Shown: piece after piece, positions 1 to 12,155 of the stretch
Position numbering within the stretch: position 1 is the first letter of the stretch
Layout of the letters: the number at the start of each line of letters is the position of its first letter
Assembly (NCBI GenBank): GCA_936450465.1
Contig: OW388291.1
Coordinates: 85,295,099 to 85,359,098, forward strand
From: Gibbula magus
Lineage: Eukaryota; Mollusca; Gastropoda; Trochida; Trochidae
Direction of reading: 5' to 3'
DNA length: 64,000 nucleotides
Notes under the pieces: model-generated
What the model was told of the DNA's origin: nothing
What the model saw: the letters and a program-made list of their open reading frames with translations, nothing else
Databases searched by the model: none
Translations under genes and position numbers: made by a program

Positions 1-540
1 TTGTCACAACGTTGTGACAACGTTGTCAGAAGGTGTCAGTAACGTTGTTTGCAACGTTGTTTGGACGTTATTTGTAGATTCCTTTTTACGTAATTATAAC
101 GTTATTTTGTAACGTTACAAATCCAACGTCGTGGCAACGTTAGTTTTGAAACGTTACAAAAACCAACGTCCTGGCAACGTTAGTTTTGTAACGTAATTTG
201 GACGTTATTTGTAGATTCCTTTTTACGTAATTATAACGTTATTTTGTAACGTTACAAAACCAACGTCGTGGCAACGTTAGTTTTGAAACGTTACAAAAAC
301 CAACGTCCTGGCAACGTTAGTTTTGTAACGTTATTTGGACGTTATTTGTAGATTCCTTTTTACGTAATTATAACGTTATTTTGTAACGTTACAAAACCAA
401 CGTCCTGGCAACGTTAGTTTTGAAACATTACAAAACCAACGTCCTGCCAACGTTGGTTTTGTAACGTTATTTGGACGTTATTTGTAGATTCCTTTTTATG
501 TAATTCTAACGTTAGTTTTGTAACGTTACAAAATCAACGT
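1..540. repeat. Left subterminal array of A, 137-bp period
   Basis: Four tandem units are seen. The landmark GATTCCTTTTTACG/TATG recurs at about 77, 214, 351 and 487, a spacing of 136-137 bp. Each unit holds 8-10 ACGTT or AACGTT words, many as the palindrome AACGTT inside GTAACGTTAC. It has no coding features. It may be a set of binding sites for a transposase or host protein, by analogy with subterminal arrays in other DNA transposons. Confidence 0.85.
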
Positions 541-960
541 TCTAGCAACGTTGTAAAACAACGTTCTCTCAACGTCGGAAACCAACATCCCAACAACGTT
601 GGGAACCAACATTTCCTGAACGTTGAAAACCAACGTCCTCTCAACGTTGTAAACCAACGTCCCCTGAACGTTGTAAAACAACGTTCTCTCAACGTCGGAA
701 ACCAACATCCCAACAACGTTAGAAACCAACGTCCCCACAACATCGGAAACCAACGTCCCCTGAACGTTGGAAGCCAACATCCACTCAACGTTGTAAACCA
801 ACGTCCCCTGAACGTTGTAAACCAACGTTTTCTCAATGTCGGAAACCAACATCGCCACAACGTCAGAAACCAACGTCCCCTGAACATCGGAAAACAATGT
901 TTCTTTGGAACCGAACATGCCCTGAAAATAGAAAACCTACATCCCATTAATGTCAGAAAC
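541..960. repeat. Left subterminal array of A, 24-bp period
   Basis: A degenerate 24-bp unit of the type CAACGTTGTAAACCAACGTC repeats up to about 950. Because 24 is a multiple of three, two overlapping minus-strand frames (526-918 and 534-947) stay open and translate to an octapeptide repeat around TLVSDV/TLVYNV. I treat the frames as a by-product of the period. The same array is at 25966-26400 in copy B. Confidence 0.75.
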
Positions 961-1705
961 TAACTCCCCTGAACACAGGAAACCTTTAAACTTGTATGAA
1001 ATGTTTGCTTGCTGAAGTTTTGTTTTTGTAACATGTAACCTCATACATGTTTGTTTATCTACGATATTCAGTGCATGTTTTGGTACTTATTCGACCATGT
1101 ATTTTTCATTGACAATTGCCTCTTAGAATCCTACTTAAGGAATTGTTTAGTTAGCAATCTTGAACATTAGATTCTTTGAAGGATCAATTAAATGTCAGCG
1201 GTTTCTAATAGACAATTTGTAAATGAAAAACAAACCCAGTTAGGGCTATTTCACAAAAGTTTGATTTTCAAATTTCTTCAAACATAACATCAGTATTTAA
1301 CGATCACCTAAGTGTTATTTGTGAAAAGAGGACAATGGGCACTAGGATAATTTAACTTCAACTCATGCAAAAGAGACAAGACAAGTCAGAACCAAAAGTT
1401 TATTGCATCGCAGTGTAAAAACATATTGTGCACATTAATTTTTCATTTATAAGCTTGACATGTTAAGTCGCAATTTTGTTAACTGCATGCTTCTTTTTTC
1501 CACTAAACAAAGCAGCAGTACGGGACTGGAAGGTTTACAGTTGAATCACCATTTGGATCTTCATAATACCTGAAATTAAAACAGAAATATAAATATTTCA
1601 TCTATTAGCAATCAACCATTTGTGATGCGAATCTAAATCTAAAAAATAATTTGAAGTACTGACACAGGACAAAGGTGTAATAATGCCCGTGGCCTCAGAT
1701 ATCAA
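961..1705. other. AT-rich noncoding backbone of A
   Basis: No frame or structured repeat is seen. The segment is conserved with 26401-27120 in copy B and so is part of the ancestral element. Confidence 0.6.
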
Positions 1706-2172
1706 AGGGTACATCCATTGTGTTGTTGGCCATGGGGGTCAAACATGCCAAACGTTATAAATAGTCTTATTTTATCGAGCAGTACCAACTGTTATCGAAA
1801 ACTACCATTTGATTGTACTCGACTTAGTATATTGATGATATGAAGGTAAAGGTATCGATTTCTGATCGAAAACTGGACAATGCACAGCTTGTGGCGCGCG
1901 CCAATGAGTCAAACGTAATTTTGGATTTTTTTTTAAAACTAGACAAAATTTGGTTGATAATGTTCAATAGGTCATATAACTTCTGTGCATGTAAATACGA
2001 CGTGCACTTTCGGTTTCTGCACATGCATATTAATGATGTTAATCGATTATAATTGGAAACTAGTAAATATGATATGTTTGCCAATTTGGGATGAATATGC
2101 AATTTGTTTGTATTGTAAACAGCACATATGGCACATAATTGTGTTTTGGAACGTATTGAAGCCAAATAAAAT
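1706..2172 (+). mobile_element. Truncated TTAA-type MITE (5' part)
   Basis: It begins GGTACATCCATTGTGTTG and follows the same sequence as the complete 490-bp element at 51900-52389, including the CGCGCGCC stretch and the later TTTCGGTTTCTGCACATGC. The right terminus is lost at about 2172. The copy B counterpart (about 27122-27555) has a further 42-bp internal deletion. Confidence 0.7.
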
Positions 2173-2173
2173 G

Positions 2174-2400
2174 ATGTTCCCTGCTCCAACTTTCAATCCA
2201 ACCTTATTACCTTACCCGAATTTACCACTTACGCCAAACCAAAAGAAGAAAATCCAAAAAGGTTAATCTATTACAAATGTAGAAGAAATGAACTTGTTTC
2301 CGTATTTGGGGTTCGTTTCATAGCCTCTTAGTTCAAATTATTTTACTTGTCTGACCTCTTCGTTCAAAATATTTCAATGGAAAGCAGAACATAATAGTGC
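2174..2400 (+). mobile_element. Fragment of the ATGTCCCCCG-ended element family
   Basis: TGTTCCCTGCTCCAACTTTC followed by CTTACGCC matches the left end of the element at 3108-3743. Later sequence (TTTCAATGGAAAGCAGAAC) resembles its internal unit. It is a diverged, incomplete copy, also present near 27550 in copy B. Confidence 0.5.
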
Positions 2401-2524
2401 CATAAGCAGATTCACTTGTAATATCAAATGGTCACCTTCTGCATCATCTGTCTCATCTATTTCATCGTCTGTATACTTCGGATCTGCATATTCAAGCCTA
2501 ATATTGCTTAGTTATTCAGTAAAT

Positions 2525-2648
2525 AGAGAATACTACACGAGGTCTCATTATATACGAATTATACGAAACGAGTGTCCTTCCGATGGTATCTGATCGAGCG
2601 AAAGCGAGGTCAGATACCATAGGAAGGTCACGAGTTTCAGTGTAGGTG
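2525..2648. repeat. Hairpin with CGAGCGAAAGCGAG apex
   Basis: The arms CCTTCCGATGGTATCTGA and TCAGATACCATAGGAAGG pair around TCGAGCGAAAGCGAGG. The outer parts pair more loosely (ACGAGTGT with CACGAGTT). The left border reads AAATAGAGAATACTA, the mirror of the right border seen in the hairpin elements elsewhere in the window. Copy B has it at about 27905-28030. Confidence 0.8.
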
Positions 2649-3107
2649 CACAATTGCTGCACATTTTCTGCACGGTCCTTTTCGATCTTTCTAATTCAAA
2701 TGGTGTAGACTAAAATCCCCATATCATGACAGAAAATAGTAAAAAAATAAGTAATATTTGTTCTCTTCTTCTATAGTTATTTCATAGTTATATAAAGCAT
2801 ACTTAAGGGGTTTCTTTACAATTGCTTCTGAGCATCCTCAGTTGTCAGATTAAGATAGACCTTGTAGTCACATGCACATGAAAAAAATCATTGTATTATA
2901 ATTGTGAAACATAGTATTTGTTTTATCATAAAGAGATATATTTTGTTATTTTACTCTGTAAATTAGGTGGTTTGTAACAATTGCCCACGTACATCTTCAA
3001 TTGTCAGATTTTCGCTCTCAGAACTTAATAGCATTGGTCAATGTCTCATCAACAGTGTGTTGTAAGAAACATTGAAAACTAGAAATATGTGCATGTGATG
3101 CACTGTG
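2649..3107. other. AT-rich noncoding backbone of A
   Basis: No gene or clear repeat is seen; it is collinear with 28031-28504 in copy B. Confidence 0.55.
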
Positions 3108-3743
3108 ATGTCCCCCGCTCCAACTTTCAATCCAACCTAGTCATATTACCCTTATTTTTCACTTACGCTAAGCACAAAGTTCAATACTGCATTAATAACG
3201 AGAAATAAAAAATTCAGAATAGCCAAAGTAGCAAAAAGCACCACTCTATCACTAGGTCTCTGCAAATACAAAGTTTGGTGAAACAATATTGAACGGTTTT
3301 GGAGATAGAGACCGGAAAAGGTCCCTACCCCCAAAATGCACTAAGTTCAAATTGTTTCCTTGGAAACCAGAACAACAAAAATTCAGAATAACCAAAGTAG
3401 CAAAAGGCACCACTCCACCACTAGGTCTAACCATATACCAAGTTTCGTGAAGAAATACTAGATAGATTTTGAAATAGAGGCCGGAAAAGGTCCCTACCCC
3501 CAATTTGCACTAAGTTCAAATTGTTTCGATGGAAACCAGAAAAAATAAAAAATTCAGAAAAACCAAAATAGCAAAAGGCACCACTCCACCACTAGGTCTA
3601 ACCACATACCAAGTTTCGTGAAAAAATATTGAACGGTTTTTGAGATATGGCCCGGAAAAGAAAGCATTTCGGAATGACGGAATAACGGAATGACGGACGG
3701 AGGCCAAAACATTATGTCTCCCGAAAAATTTTTCGGGGGACAT
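3108..3743. mobile_element. Short-TIR element with three ~170-bp internal units (A)
   Basis: The ends are ATGTCCCCCG and CGGGGGACAT. The right end is also half of a terminal hairpin (3711-3746, arms ATTATGTCTCCCG and CGGGGGACATAAT). Inside, a unit with GGCACCACTC, TAGGTCT and GGCCCGGAAAAG recurs with landmarks at 3239, 3408 and 3579 (169 and 171 bp). Copy B has only two units. Short minus-strand frames here repeat with the unit and are not genes. Confidence 0.75.
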
Positions 3744-3749
3744 AATCAA

Positions 3750-4596
3750 ATTGCCTTTGGAATACTAATAAAGAAAGGTAATGGCATTATGGTTGTGTGA
3801 AATAGTTTATGTTTTATGGTAAAACAAAATTCTGCTCTTCAACCTTATATAACTTAATAATGTAAAGATTAATTTTCCACCGAAGAGTTACCTCCCTTTG
3901 CCAATACTTTTCATAAAAATTCATTTTCAGCATTAAATTACTCATAACGTAGGTCCGTGACATATATATTTTATCTTCTGTTATTCTTCAGTGGCGAGTT
4001 TTCCACAAGTTATATCATGTTTGAATTATTTTTCATTTATTTTGATTCTTGAACAGGACTTTTGAAGTTATTTCTACAGAATCCATTGTTGACATTATAG
4101 TTTATCATATTAAGGTTAATGAAAAAAAAACCATACAAATTTTAGAAATCACTGTTCTATTCCAATAACATTCCATTCATGAAAGAAAACAACAATATAG
4201 CTCTGAATGAGTGTCATTATTTTTAAAAAGTGACTTTAACAAAATAAAACAAGTTTGCCATTTTGCACCAAAAAAGGTCCGTAACATGCACTTTTTCTTT
4301 TTGAATCTCGAATAATACATATTCCGCTTGCATCATGCCAATTTACAAAATTTTTCATGTATTTTGATTATTGTTGGGAACCTCTTTAAGGGGAAACGGT
4401 CGTGCATATATTATAAGAGTTATCTCCCTTGCAAGTTAAAATTGCCAATTTCTCAAGGTTTAAACAAATTATTATTCAAGTTAGCCTTGAAACATATGCT
4501 TTTGGTTTAAATTTGTTGTTGAAATATATTTTTATCAAACAGTGATATTTTCCCCAAGCAAATCTAAATCTTGTGATTATTTGACATACATATTAA
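3750..4596. other. AT-rich noncoding backbone of A
   Basis: No gene is seen. It is collinear with 28976-29825 in copy B, with small indels. Confidence 0.55.
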
Positions 4597-4647
4597 TGAG
4601 AACAGGAAGATTTTCTGGATAACAACTTCTTTAATGTGAAATAACAT

Positions 4648-4681
4648 GACGTTTCGGAGTACATACTCACTCCTTCATCAG
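4648..4681 (-). ncRNA. Hammerhead ribozyme-like core, left repeat of A
   Basis: This is the inverted copy of 5218-5251 on the minus strand, with CTGATGA, the same stem II and GAAACGTC. Stem I is weaker here because the bases after GTC read ATG rather than GTG. Confidence 0.4.
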
Positions 4682-5217
4682 GTGGAATGTAAGGAAAGCC
4701 CATGTGCTTGGGATTCACTCATCTAGAACTTCTATCTCCTGTCGGAGGAAATATCCGAGGAGAACCGAACCAACCAAATCCAAGTATCCCTACCTTCCAT
4801 CCACTCCTGTCGGAGCAAATAATCCGAGGAGTCCCCTCCAATCAACACCTATCAGCTCCTATCACCATGCAAAAACTTCAAAGCCACCCACATCAACAAT
4901 TGGCCTCTCTTCCAATCAACTGTAATTATTATTTGTTCAACAATTTCAATAAAGCCAACTGGCCTCCCTCGTCTCATCATGTGTGTTTATTTACATCTTC
5001 AATAAAGCCTACAGGCCATTGTTTATCTACTTACTCCCCCTCATGTTTGTATTGCAAATCCTCATTGTATATACCATTCTCATGCTTCACCCCCATCATG
5101 TTTGTATAAGAAATCCCCATTGTATACCATTCTCATGCATGCCTGATTGAGTTTCCTCACTAATGTTTTTGTTTGCTATATAAATGTACCATATATTGTT
5201 ATTTCCTTACATTCCAC

Positions 5218-5251
5218 CTGATGAAGGAGTGAGTATGTACTCCGAAACGTC
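5218..5251 (+). ncRNA. Hammerhead ribozyme-like core, right repeat of A
   Basis: CTGATGA (5218-5224) is followed by a stem GGAGT/ACTCC with loop GAGTATGT, then GAAAC and GTC with C at 5251. Flanking CAC and GTG can pair as stem I, and after one mismatch TTA pairs with AAT. These match the conserved hammerhead boxes. There is one extra A between CTGATGA and stem II, and stem III would be only the self-complementary ACGT, as in very short-stem III forms thought to act as dimers. Activity is not shown. Confidence 0.45.
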
Positions 5252-5307
5252 GTGTAATTTCACATTAAAGAAGTTGTTATCCAGAAAATCTTCTTGTTCT
5301 CATGTAT

Positions 5308-7255
5308 ACCATTTCTAAATGCCCTTCCAAGACCTGATACATATTTATGTTTAACAGAAAGCAATAGAATTTGTAAAATTCCAATTTTAAGTGTTAAAAG
5401 CTTGAAAATAACGATAAAATTGTATTTTTGTCTTGCAAAAACGTGTAACCATAACCCTTTAATGAAATTAAGGCCCTCTACATTTGAAACTCATATATCC
5501 TCCTCGCCATGGATATAGCATACGTTCTTCCACGTTTGTAGTAAAATATTAACATTTTCTCGAGATTTTTTAAATTGGTAGAGAACCTAAACCTCCTTTT
5601 AATTGTGAGAATTTGGATGACTTTATAGTTCTCAACCTGATAAACATAAGCGCACAATTGTTGAGAAATAGAAACAATGAGAACTGAAGCCAATTTATCG
5701 GCGCTGCGAGTGGGGAAACTTTGCTACAGCATAACAGCAAATGTTGAAGTAGCTGTTCACAATCTGAGTCATGACAACTGTTACCAGTACTCAGTTTTGA
5801 GTCACTCGCTAAAACGTTTGTACGCAACATTTCAGCGTTCTAGAGCTTTAGAGAAGAAGTTGAAAATAGCTTTTAGGTCATTGACCCCTGTGACCTACAT
5901 TGTGGGTCAAAGGGTAACGATATCTGCAATTTAGAATCCGCATTTATCAATGATTCACTACACAACATTTCAGTTTTAGGTCAAGACCCTTGTGGCCCAT
6001 GTTTTGGGTAACGGTTACCAAATCTAAATTTAGAATATTGGCAAATTTTTTTTGACCATCAATGTTTTGTTTTCAAGACTCGACTTCTCTTTCTCAACAA
6101 CCATTTCTCAAAGCACATGTTAGAAGAACTCACATCAAAATGATTTCAGCTCTCTAGAGCCTAGAGCCTAGAGGACCAAATGAACAAACTTTAGTCTTCA
6201 TGTAACAATGATATTATCCTGAAATGTTAGCTTCCTATATAAATATCTTTTTGTTTTGGAGTAGTCGTTAAAAGGTTTCAGGCAAAATCAGAGCTGTCTA
6301 CCCTCCTTTCAAGTTAAGTGTAGATATATAGCTATTTTGGAGTATTTTGGTATGTTAAGGTGTATAACTCGATGAAGTTAGCATGGTACTATTAGTTCCA
6401 AGATATCATGCTCTGGTTTGACAACAATAATCATTGTCTGACTTTGTTTACTTGGGTTAACTCTGGAATTAGGTTATAATTCAACTCTGTAACAGTTCGG
6501 AACTTCATTTCTCTATATATAAATTTATGAAATGAACTTTTTACATATTTCCAGAGAAGAGGTGTACAATTTGCAACATTGGTTTAAAATCATATTCTAA
6601 GACTGTCAAGTGTACAAAATAAACCAAAAGTGTACAAGTAGGCAGCTCTGCAAAATGCTTGCCACGCCCATTTGAGGGTTTCAGGACAAAATTAATAAAT
6701 TTGTCTTCAACATATATAAATTATAAACCTGTTAATCAGAAAATGTGTGTTTCTTATAGCTTTCGGCGAACTAGTCGTTTAAAGGTTTTAGTGAACATGC
6801 CTGCCCGCCCATATTTAAGGGGACCAAATAGACAAACTTTGATCCACAAACTGCAAGTTACCTCCCCACAAAACTTCAGCTTTGGGGGTGCAGTGGTTCT
6901 GGGGGACAAGTCGAAAATGTGAAAGGTTTGCGGACGATGACCCATGATGTATGTCTATTTTGCCTGATGAGCTAAACATCCTTAGTAGATTGTATCTTCT
7001 AAATGACTAATATGTAAATTAGAAAATGCAATATGTGGAATTAAATAAATACATATGACTCAATTTATTTTTAAATTTACAATATACTGTTCCAAACTTT
7101 TTTGTGCTCACTAAATTTCACCCATTAAACTGTCGGTGTAAATCTTACATTTTCTGTCCCGTGTCCACTTGCTTCAAAGATGTTTTCTTGAAACTTGGGC
7201 CAAACAAGCGATAGCCTCATGATATTTGTTGATGCCATCCATCAACAGTGTGTCC
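5308..7255. other. Noncoding backbone of A with a diverged repeat
   Basis: No gene is seen. About 480 bp at 5485-5965 are absent from copy B. The segment carries diverged copies of a repeat with TTTCAG, TCTAGAGCTTT and TTTTAGGTCA...GACC that recurs at 5830-6030 and 7435-7590. Confidence 0.5.
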
Positions 7256-9700
7256 ATAATGCCTGTGGTTGTATTTGAATCAAGTCTTTAAAAGTCTGCT
7301 AGCAACTGAAATATAAATTGAAGTTGTTGCAAATCTGATTGTATGATTGGAAACAAATCACCTTAGTGTTAATGTGTCTTGTAAATCAAAGAAATAAATT
7401 GAAAATATTCTATAAATTGGCACTGTAGAAATATAAAGGTTTTAGGTCATGATCCCCGACACCCACATTTCGGGTCACACCGTCAGACTCACGCAATCTA
7501 CAATTTTGAATCCCAATTGGCCAAGGAATTTCAGCTTTCTAGAGCTTTTTTTGTACTGGAGAAGAAGATGAAAATAGGTTTTTAGGTCATGATCCCTATA
7601 TATATATATATTAATCAATATATTTAATCAATTTAAAACAATGGTAAGAAATTGCAGATGGTTTTGATGAATATTACTCCAAAATGATATAAAGTGTAAT
7701 CTGTTTGCCAAAACAAATGATTTATTTATTATGAGTTATTTTACATATGATTTTATTATGTTTGTACAGGCATGTATCTAGCATATATCATCAGCATGTA
7801 TCTAGTCAATGTTACATGATAAAATTTGCCTCATGCTGTGACAAACAGTAGCCAAGGATCAAACTTGAATTACCCTCATTTGGTGAAGAGACCTGTAGTC
7901 ACAATGCTAGGCAATCATATGGAAATGTAGTCACGATCCCGCTTGCATCCATCAGATCCCCATAATTATCTGAAGTATACATTATAGACATAAATAGTTA
8001 AACAATATCCAACACTTGCCAGTATTTTAATTTATGCAACTTAATTAAAACTTATTGTTGAACATATTTCTAAGATAAGATAATGAACTTATTTGATCAA
8101 TATCACTGAAATCCTAGAATTAGCATCAAAAGGAGGAATTAATTTGTTACTTAATGAACTTTATAATATACTACATTGGATATGTTCTCTATTCGCCTAC
8201 AGTCATGTCATTGTAACTGGTCTGTTGATTACCCATTATGCGTAGTCTTAAGATAAACTAGCATCACTCCTATGATGTCAACGTGGATTATATCTAGAAG
8301 AAACAGAACAATAGAGGTCGGGTTTTATTTTGATGAATTAATTTAAAAAAATTTGTAACTTTTAATTCCTGAAATTCCTGACATTATGGCAAATACTCTT
8401 CACATATCCATTACACATATGTTAATCATGTAACATTCATATCATTCTATGTCAGAGGTGTTAATGATGTTGCAAGTTGTTCTCAAAGCCAAAATATGAA
8501 ATATGTACAGTATTACAGTACAGTATGTGTATCCTGAAAATAGTTGTATTCAATATATGTTTTCTTTTCTTTTCTTCTTTGATAAATCCATATCTCATTC
8601 TGGTTCATGACCAACCAAACTGACTGAAGAGAAAAAGCTCAACAAACATAAACAACTTTTTATTTTGTTGCAAACAAATGTCTGATTAAACATATAAAAG
8701 TGGCGACTCCGATAGGTTAAAGCCCGCTTCAGTAAAAGTAAAAGTTTTTTTCACAGACGTTTGTACAATGTGTCCAAAAACTGCCTTACATCACATCACG
8801 CTTTGCAAGATCCTTGCGGGTCTCTTAATTTCATCAACAGGGAGTTCATCCCGATTCTAGGTCACGACTCACGGTGTTCTGAGAAAAAAACAAACATGGT
8901 TTCATACCAAAATACAATATTTTTTTTAGCCATTTACAGGTTAACACTCTCAGGCTCGGTGTACACCATGAACCATAACGTAAACATGTAACTTCATGAA
9001 CCGTGGGCGCAGCCATCTTGGATTATACGACACCTAGCGGACATGGGAGACAACTAGGGTTTAAAATTCCAAATAATTTTGCTTTCAAAATAAGAAATAA
9101 ATCGATAAAACTTTTATTACACTGAATATTTTTCACGACCTTCTTCATTTGTATAAAACATATATACGATGACAGTAATTGCTATATTTATAAAATAAAA
9201 CAAAAATACTGACAAGGTCATGATCGGTCAAACCCGTCAAGCTAGCACTCACCCTGTTCACTTTATCTTTTGACTGTAGATCTACATATGACTACAACAG
9301 AACGACATTATGTAAATGTGATCTTGAGAATACAATCTGGTTGTGGAAATGATATTTATGTTGTTTACTATACCTGAAAGGAACAATCTACACTGAAACA
9401 TGCCCAGCTGTCTTGTGTAAAACACTCCGAAAACAGCGTGGCTCCTGAAGTGAAATGTGTCACCCCCATCGGAAACTTTACCTTAGAGTTATCCCCCTTA
9501 GAGTGATTTTCGATTGTATCTAAGAATGATAGATTTTTGTAAATCAAGTGGTCAAATAAAATCCTGATAAATCAAATAAAATTATTTATTACATGACGAA
9601 CAATGAAATACAGGGATTTATCAGTGAAATAAACTGTCTATCAAGCTACAGTGAAAATAACTTATATTCTACTGTGACCAGTGACTGACATACATGTAAT
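7256..9700. other. AT-rich noncoding backbone of A
   Basis: No gene is seen; the segment is collinear with 36745-39088 in copy B. The join at 7249-7253 (ATAAT) is the empty site of the 4.16-kb insertion in B. A short TA run lies at 7600. Confidence 0.55.
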
Positions 9701-9706
9701 TATTTA

Positions 9707-10036
9707 TTACTCGCCCGTTGAAGATATCGCAGTTTTATAAATCTACAATGTTATTACACATTGTGTAATAACATTGCGTGCTGCCGATTGACATATGACA
9801 TCATAATAGCATAAATATGACGTCACAATGTTAGCGCTGCTGTCACAGTGTGTCCCATTTATCGACGATTTTGTAGAATTAAGTGACATTTAAATCAATG
9901 AGTAATAAATAAAATACTAAACTCGTCCCCGTTTAATGACACATTTATGAAACCCGATCGTTAAATACAAACCACACCTTTTTTTTCATAAATATAAAAT
10001 TATGTTATTACACGGGATGTCGTTTATTATGCTCTA
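9707..10036. mobile_element. Two-module hairpin element, family 1, decayed (A)
   Basis: It begins TTATTACTCGCCCGTTG, has the ATTGAGTAATAAATAAAATACTAA-type mid-junction at about 9897, and ends in a degraded hairpin with CGTTTATTATGCTCTAT. Copy B has the matching element at about 40000-40358. Confidence 0.65.
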
Positions 10037-12155
10037 TATATATTATATGATACGTCATAAAACAATGGTTTGATGTAGCGAATTGGCTTATGATGTCAAA
10101 TTGTTTCTGTTGTGACCGGATGTTCCAAGCGGTCGCTCAACATGAAGGCGTAAATTACAAGGATAATATAAAAAAAATAAATAGAATATATGTCATTTCT
10201 TGACAAACAACATGCATATTTATCTCATCTCGTGAAAATATATACTTTCTACCTCAGTCGATGAGGTAAACGTGATATTAGTCAAGAAAAGACGGACGAA
10301 AAAAAGTATAGTTTGTTGATGACGTAACAAATTGAACGACGTTCCGGCTGTTCCATGCCTCCCCCTCGTAATCAAGTGTGCCAATGGTAACGTCGATTCG
10401 CGTCAACCGCGTCGCCCCCACTCCTATTCTTGGTGTGCATCTCTTACAGAAAAATTGCAAAATTACCTTGGTACAATGAACTTTTATGATAGGAGCACAA
10501 ATTTAATTTAGGCTAATGAAGACGCTTCGCCACCACACTTAGACTTGATCAAGCGTTACACATAATTCTATTTGGAATGGTAGTCACGTGATTAACAATA
10601 TCATATGGATAGGAAGTGATCGCGCAACCTGTGCCAATGTAGCGCAGCATAGCGCAGCGTAACTAGCCCAGGGAACCAGGTTGGTGATCGCGGGACGTGA
10701 ATGTTTTTATAAACCAGCCGTGTTTTCCAAAATTATCGAGGATGAGCAAGATTCAACAAAGTTGCATATGCATGTAAAATTATAAGACCTACGACATTAT
10801 AGGGTCAACCTTCATACCCCTTTTCGACCGCATATATCCCAATTTAATCACAAAGTACATGTAGGCCTAGTAAGTGTGGATAAAGGAAAACAACTTACCT
10901 TTCCTGTAATGTCTGTTTTTATCCTGATTAAGTGGCTCCTTCTTCTCAGGACAGAATGGAATTTGGCTCAAGATAATTTTACTTGCCCTTTATTACCATA
11001 TTTAATTATAACATCGATAAAAATTGCATTTTGTTTGTATCTAGTGATTTCAGTTTTGAGATTTTCTTCACGTACTTCAGTACTGCTTGCGCTTTTTTTG
11101 GACGAAACGAGTGACACAATGCAGAGAAGATCGGTCGCAGTGTAAATTCAGCCTTTCAATGAAAATCACCTCTCAGATGTTTGCAAGCTTAGCAAACTTT
11201 AAAAACCCAAAATGCGTGAACAATGTATCTTTCTGTTTAAAACATAGTTGTCGTTTTCTGATTTCATCTTGCTGCCCATTTCTTCAGTATGACGTTGGAA
11301 CAATGTTGAACTAATTTGTAAATATCTCTCACTCAGATCAGCCATGTGCATGTTCATATGTTACATAAAACTTGGCTTCAGTTGAATATAGAATATTATA
11401 ATGCCTGAACACCTTCCCATTTTATTCTTACATTTTCGTTATTTTTACAAACGATTGTTTGAACGTGTTTGTTTTATTTTCATTATATCAACTCGAGATG
11501 AATAGTTATATAGTATAGACACCTTTTTCTGGAAGTCTAAGATGGCTAGAATAAAACTTACGGCATAGCCTAGACTACAATTAAGTCTCTGAAATGATAT
11601 ATAGGCTCTTACGGAGAGATGGACGATGAAATGAAATATTTTAGAATTCGCTTATTTTTTCAGATACTACTTTATCACATACATGTATGCGGATACGAAG
11701 CAAGTTTAAATTTTGAAAGTTAATGACACTTATATAATTACTAGTACTGTTAAATGTAATAAAATGAGATTAAGCAGTTTTTAAATAAAAATGGCATTTT
11801 ATCATCGTTTTTCGCATATTCAACAGGATTTTTCACTGACACACATATTTTAGATATTGCTAAAACGTTAACATGGTGTGCGCAGTTGTATAAGCAAACA
11901 AATTCAGAAATAAAAATAGGGGGTCACAGAACGTTTTTCATCACTTAAACCTCATTTTTTAAATCACCTACATAAACGTAAAAATCTTACGTCACGGCAG
12001 TTTTGATAAATTCAAATGTAACTTTGACGGCCTATTGTGTAATTATTATTGAATATACTATCAATATACGAGTGCTTAATGGAACAACAACTACCAGTTT
12101 ATTATACAAGGCGATTTATATTCATCACTTACTGGAGATATGTACGTAATTGAAA
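10037..12155. other. Noncoding backbone of A, with the Harbinger empty site
   Basis: No gene is seen. About 445 bp at 10257-10702 are absent from copy B; they start with a CTACCTCA...GAGGTAAACG foldback remnant. The site TAGTAAGTGTGG at about 10868 is where the PIF/Harbinger element sits in copy B, and ATACT at about 12047 is the empty site of the long-TIR element. Confidence 0.5.

Larger units (their letters stand above)
4597..5307. mobile_element. Element with ~100-bp inverted terminal repeats carrying hammerhead-like motifs (A)
   Basis: The left repeat (about 4597-4697) and right repeat (about 5205-5307) are inverted copies of about 95 percent identity by eye. Each carries CTGATGA, a stem GGAGT...ACTCC, and GAAACGTC. 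Long terminal repeats in inverted orientation with hammerhead ribozymes are known in Penelope-like retroelements, so a non-autonomous Penelope-like origin is my preferred reading. A TIR MITE with a fortuitous motif is the alternative. The 500-bp body has duplicated CTGTCGGAG...ATCCGAGGAG blocks and no convincing protein. Confidence 0.55.

Noticed and set aside
1..540. CRISPR-like array
   Set aside because: Repeats are contiguous tandem units without unique spacers, in a eukaryotic transposon terminus.
3152..3749. Minus-strand frames beginning MGVGTFSGLY
   Set aside because: They recur with the 170-bp internal unit and have no independent coding evidence.
4702..5109. 135-codon frame (and 183-codon frame at 29932) as a gene
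   Set aside because: It lies in the body of the inverted-repeat element, has no recognisable domain, and the B version reads into a later MITE insertion.
10278..10460. 60-codon minus frame near 10.3 kb
   Set aside because: Not present in copy B, where this segment is deleted, and without a recognisable feature.
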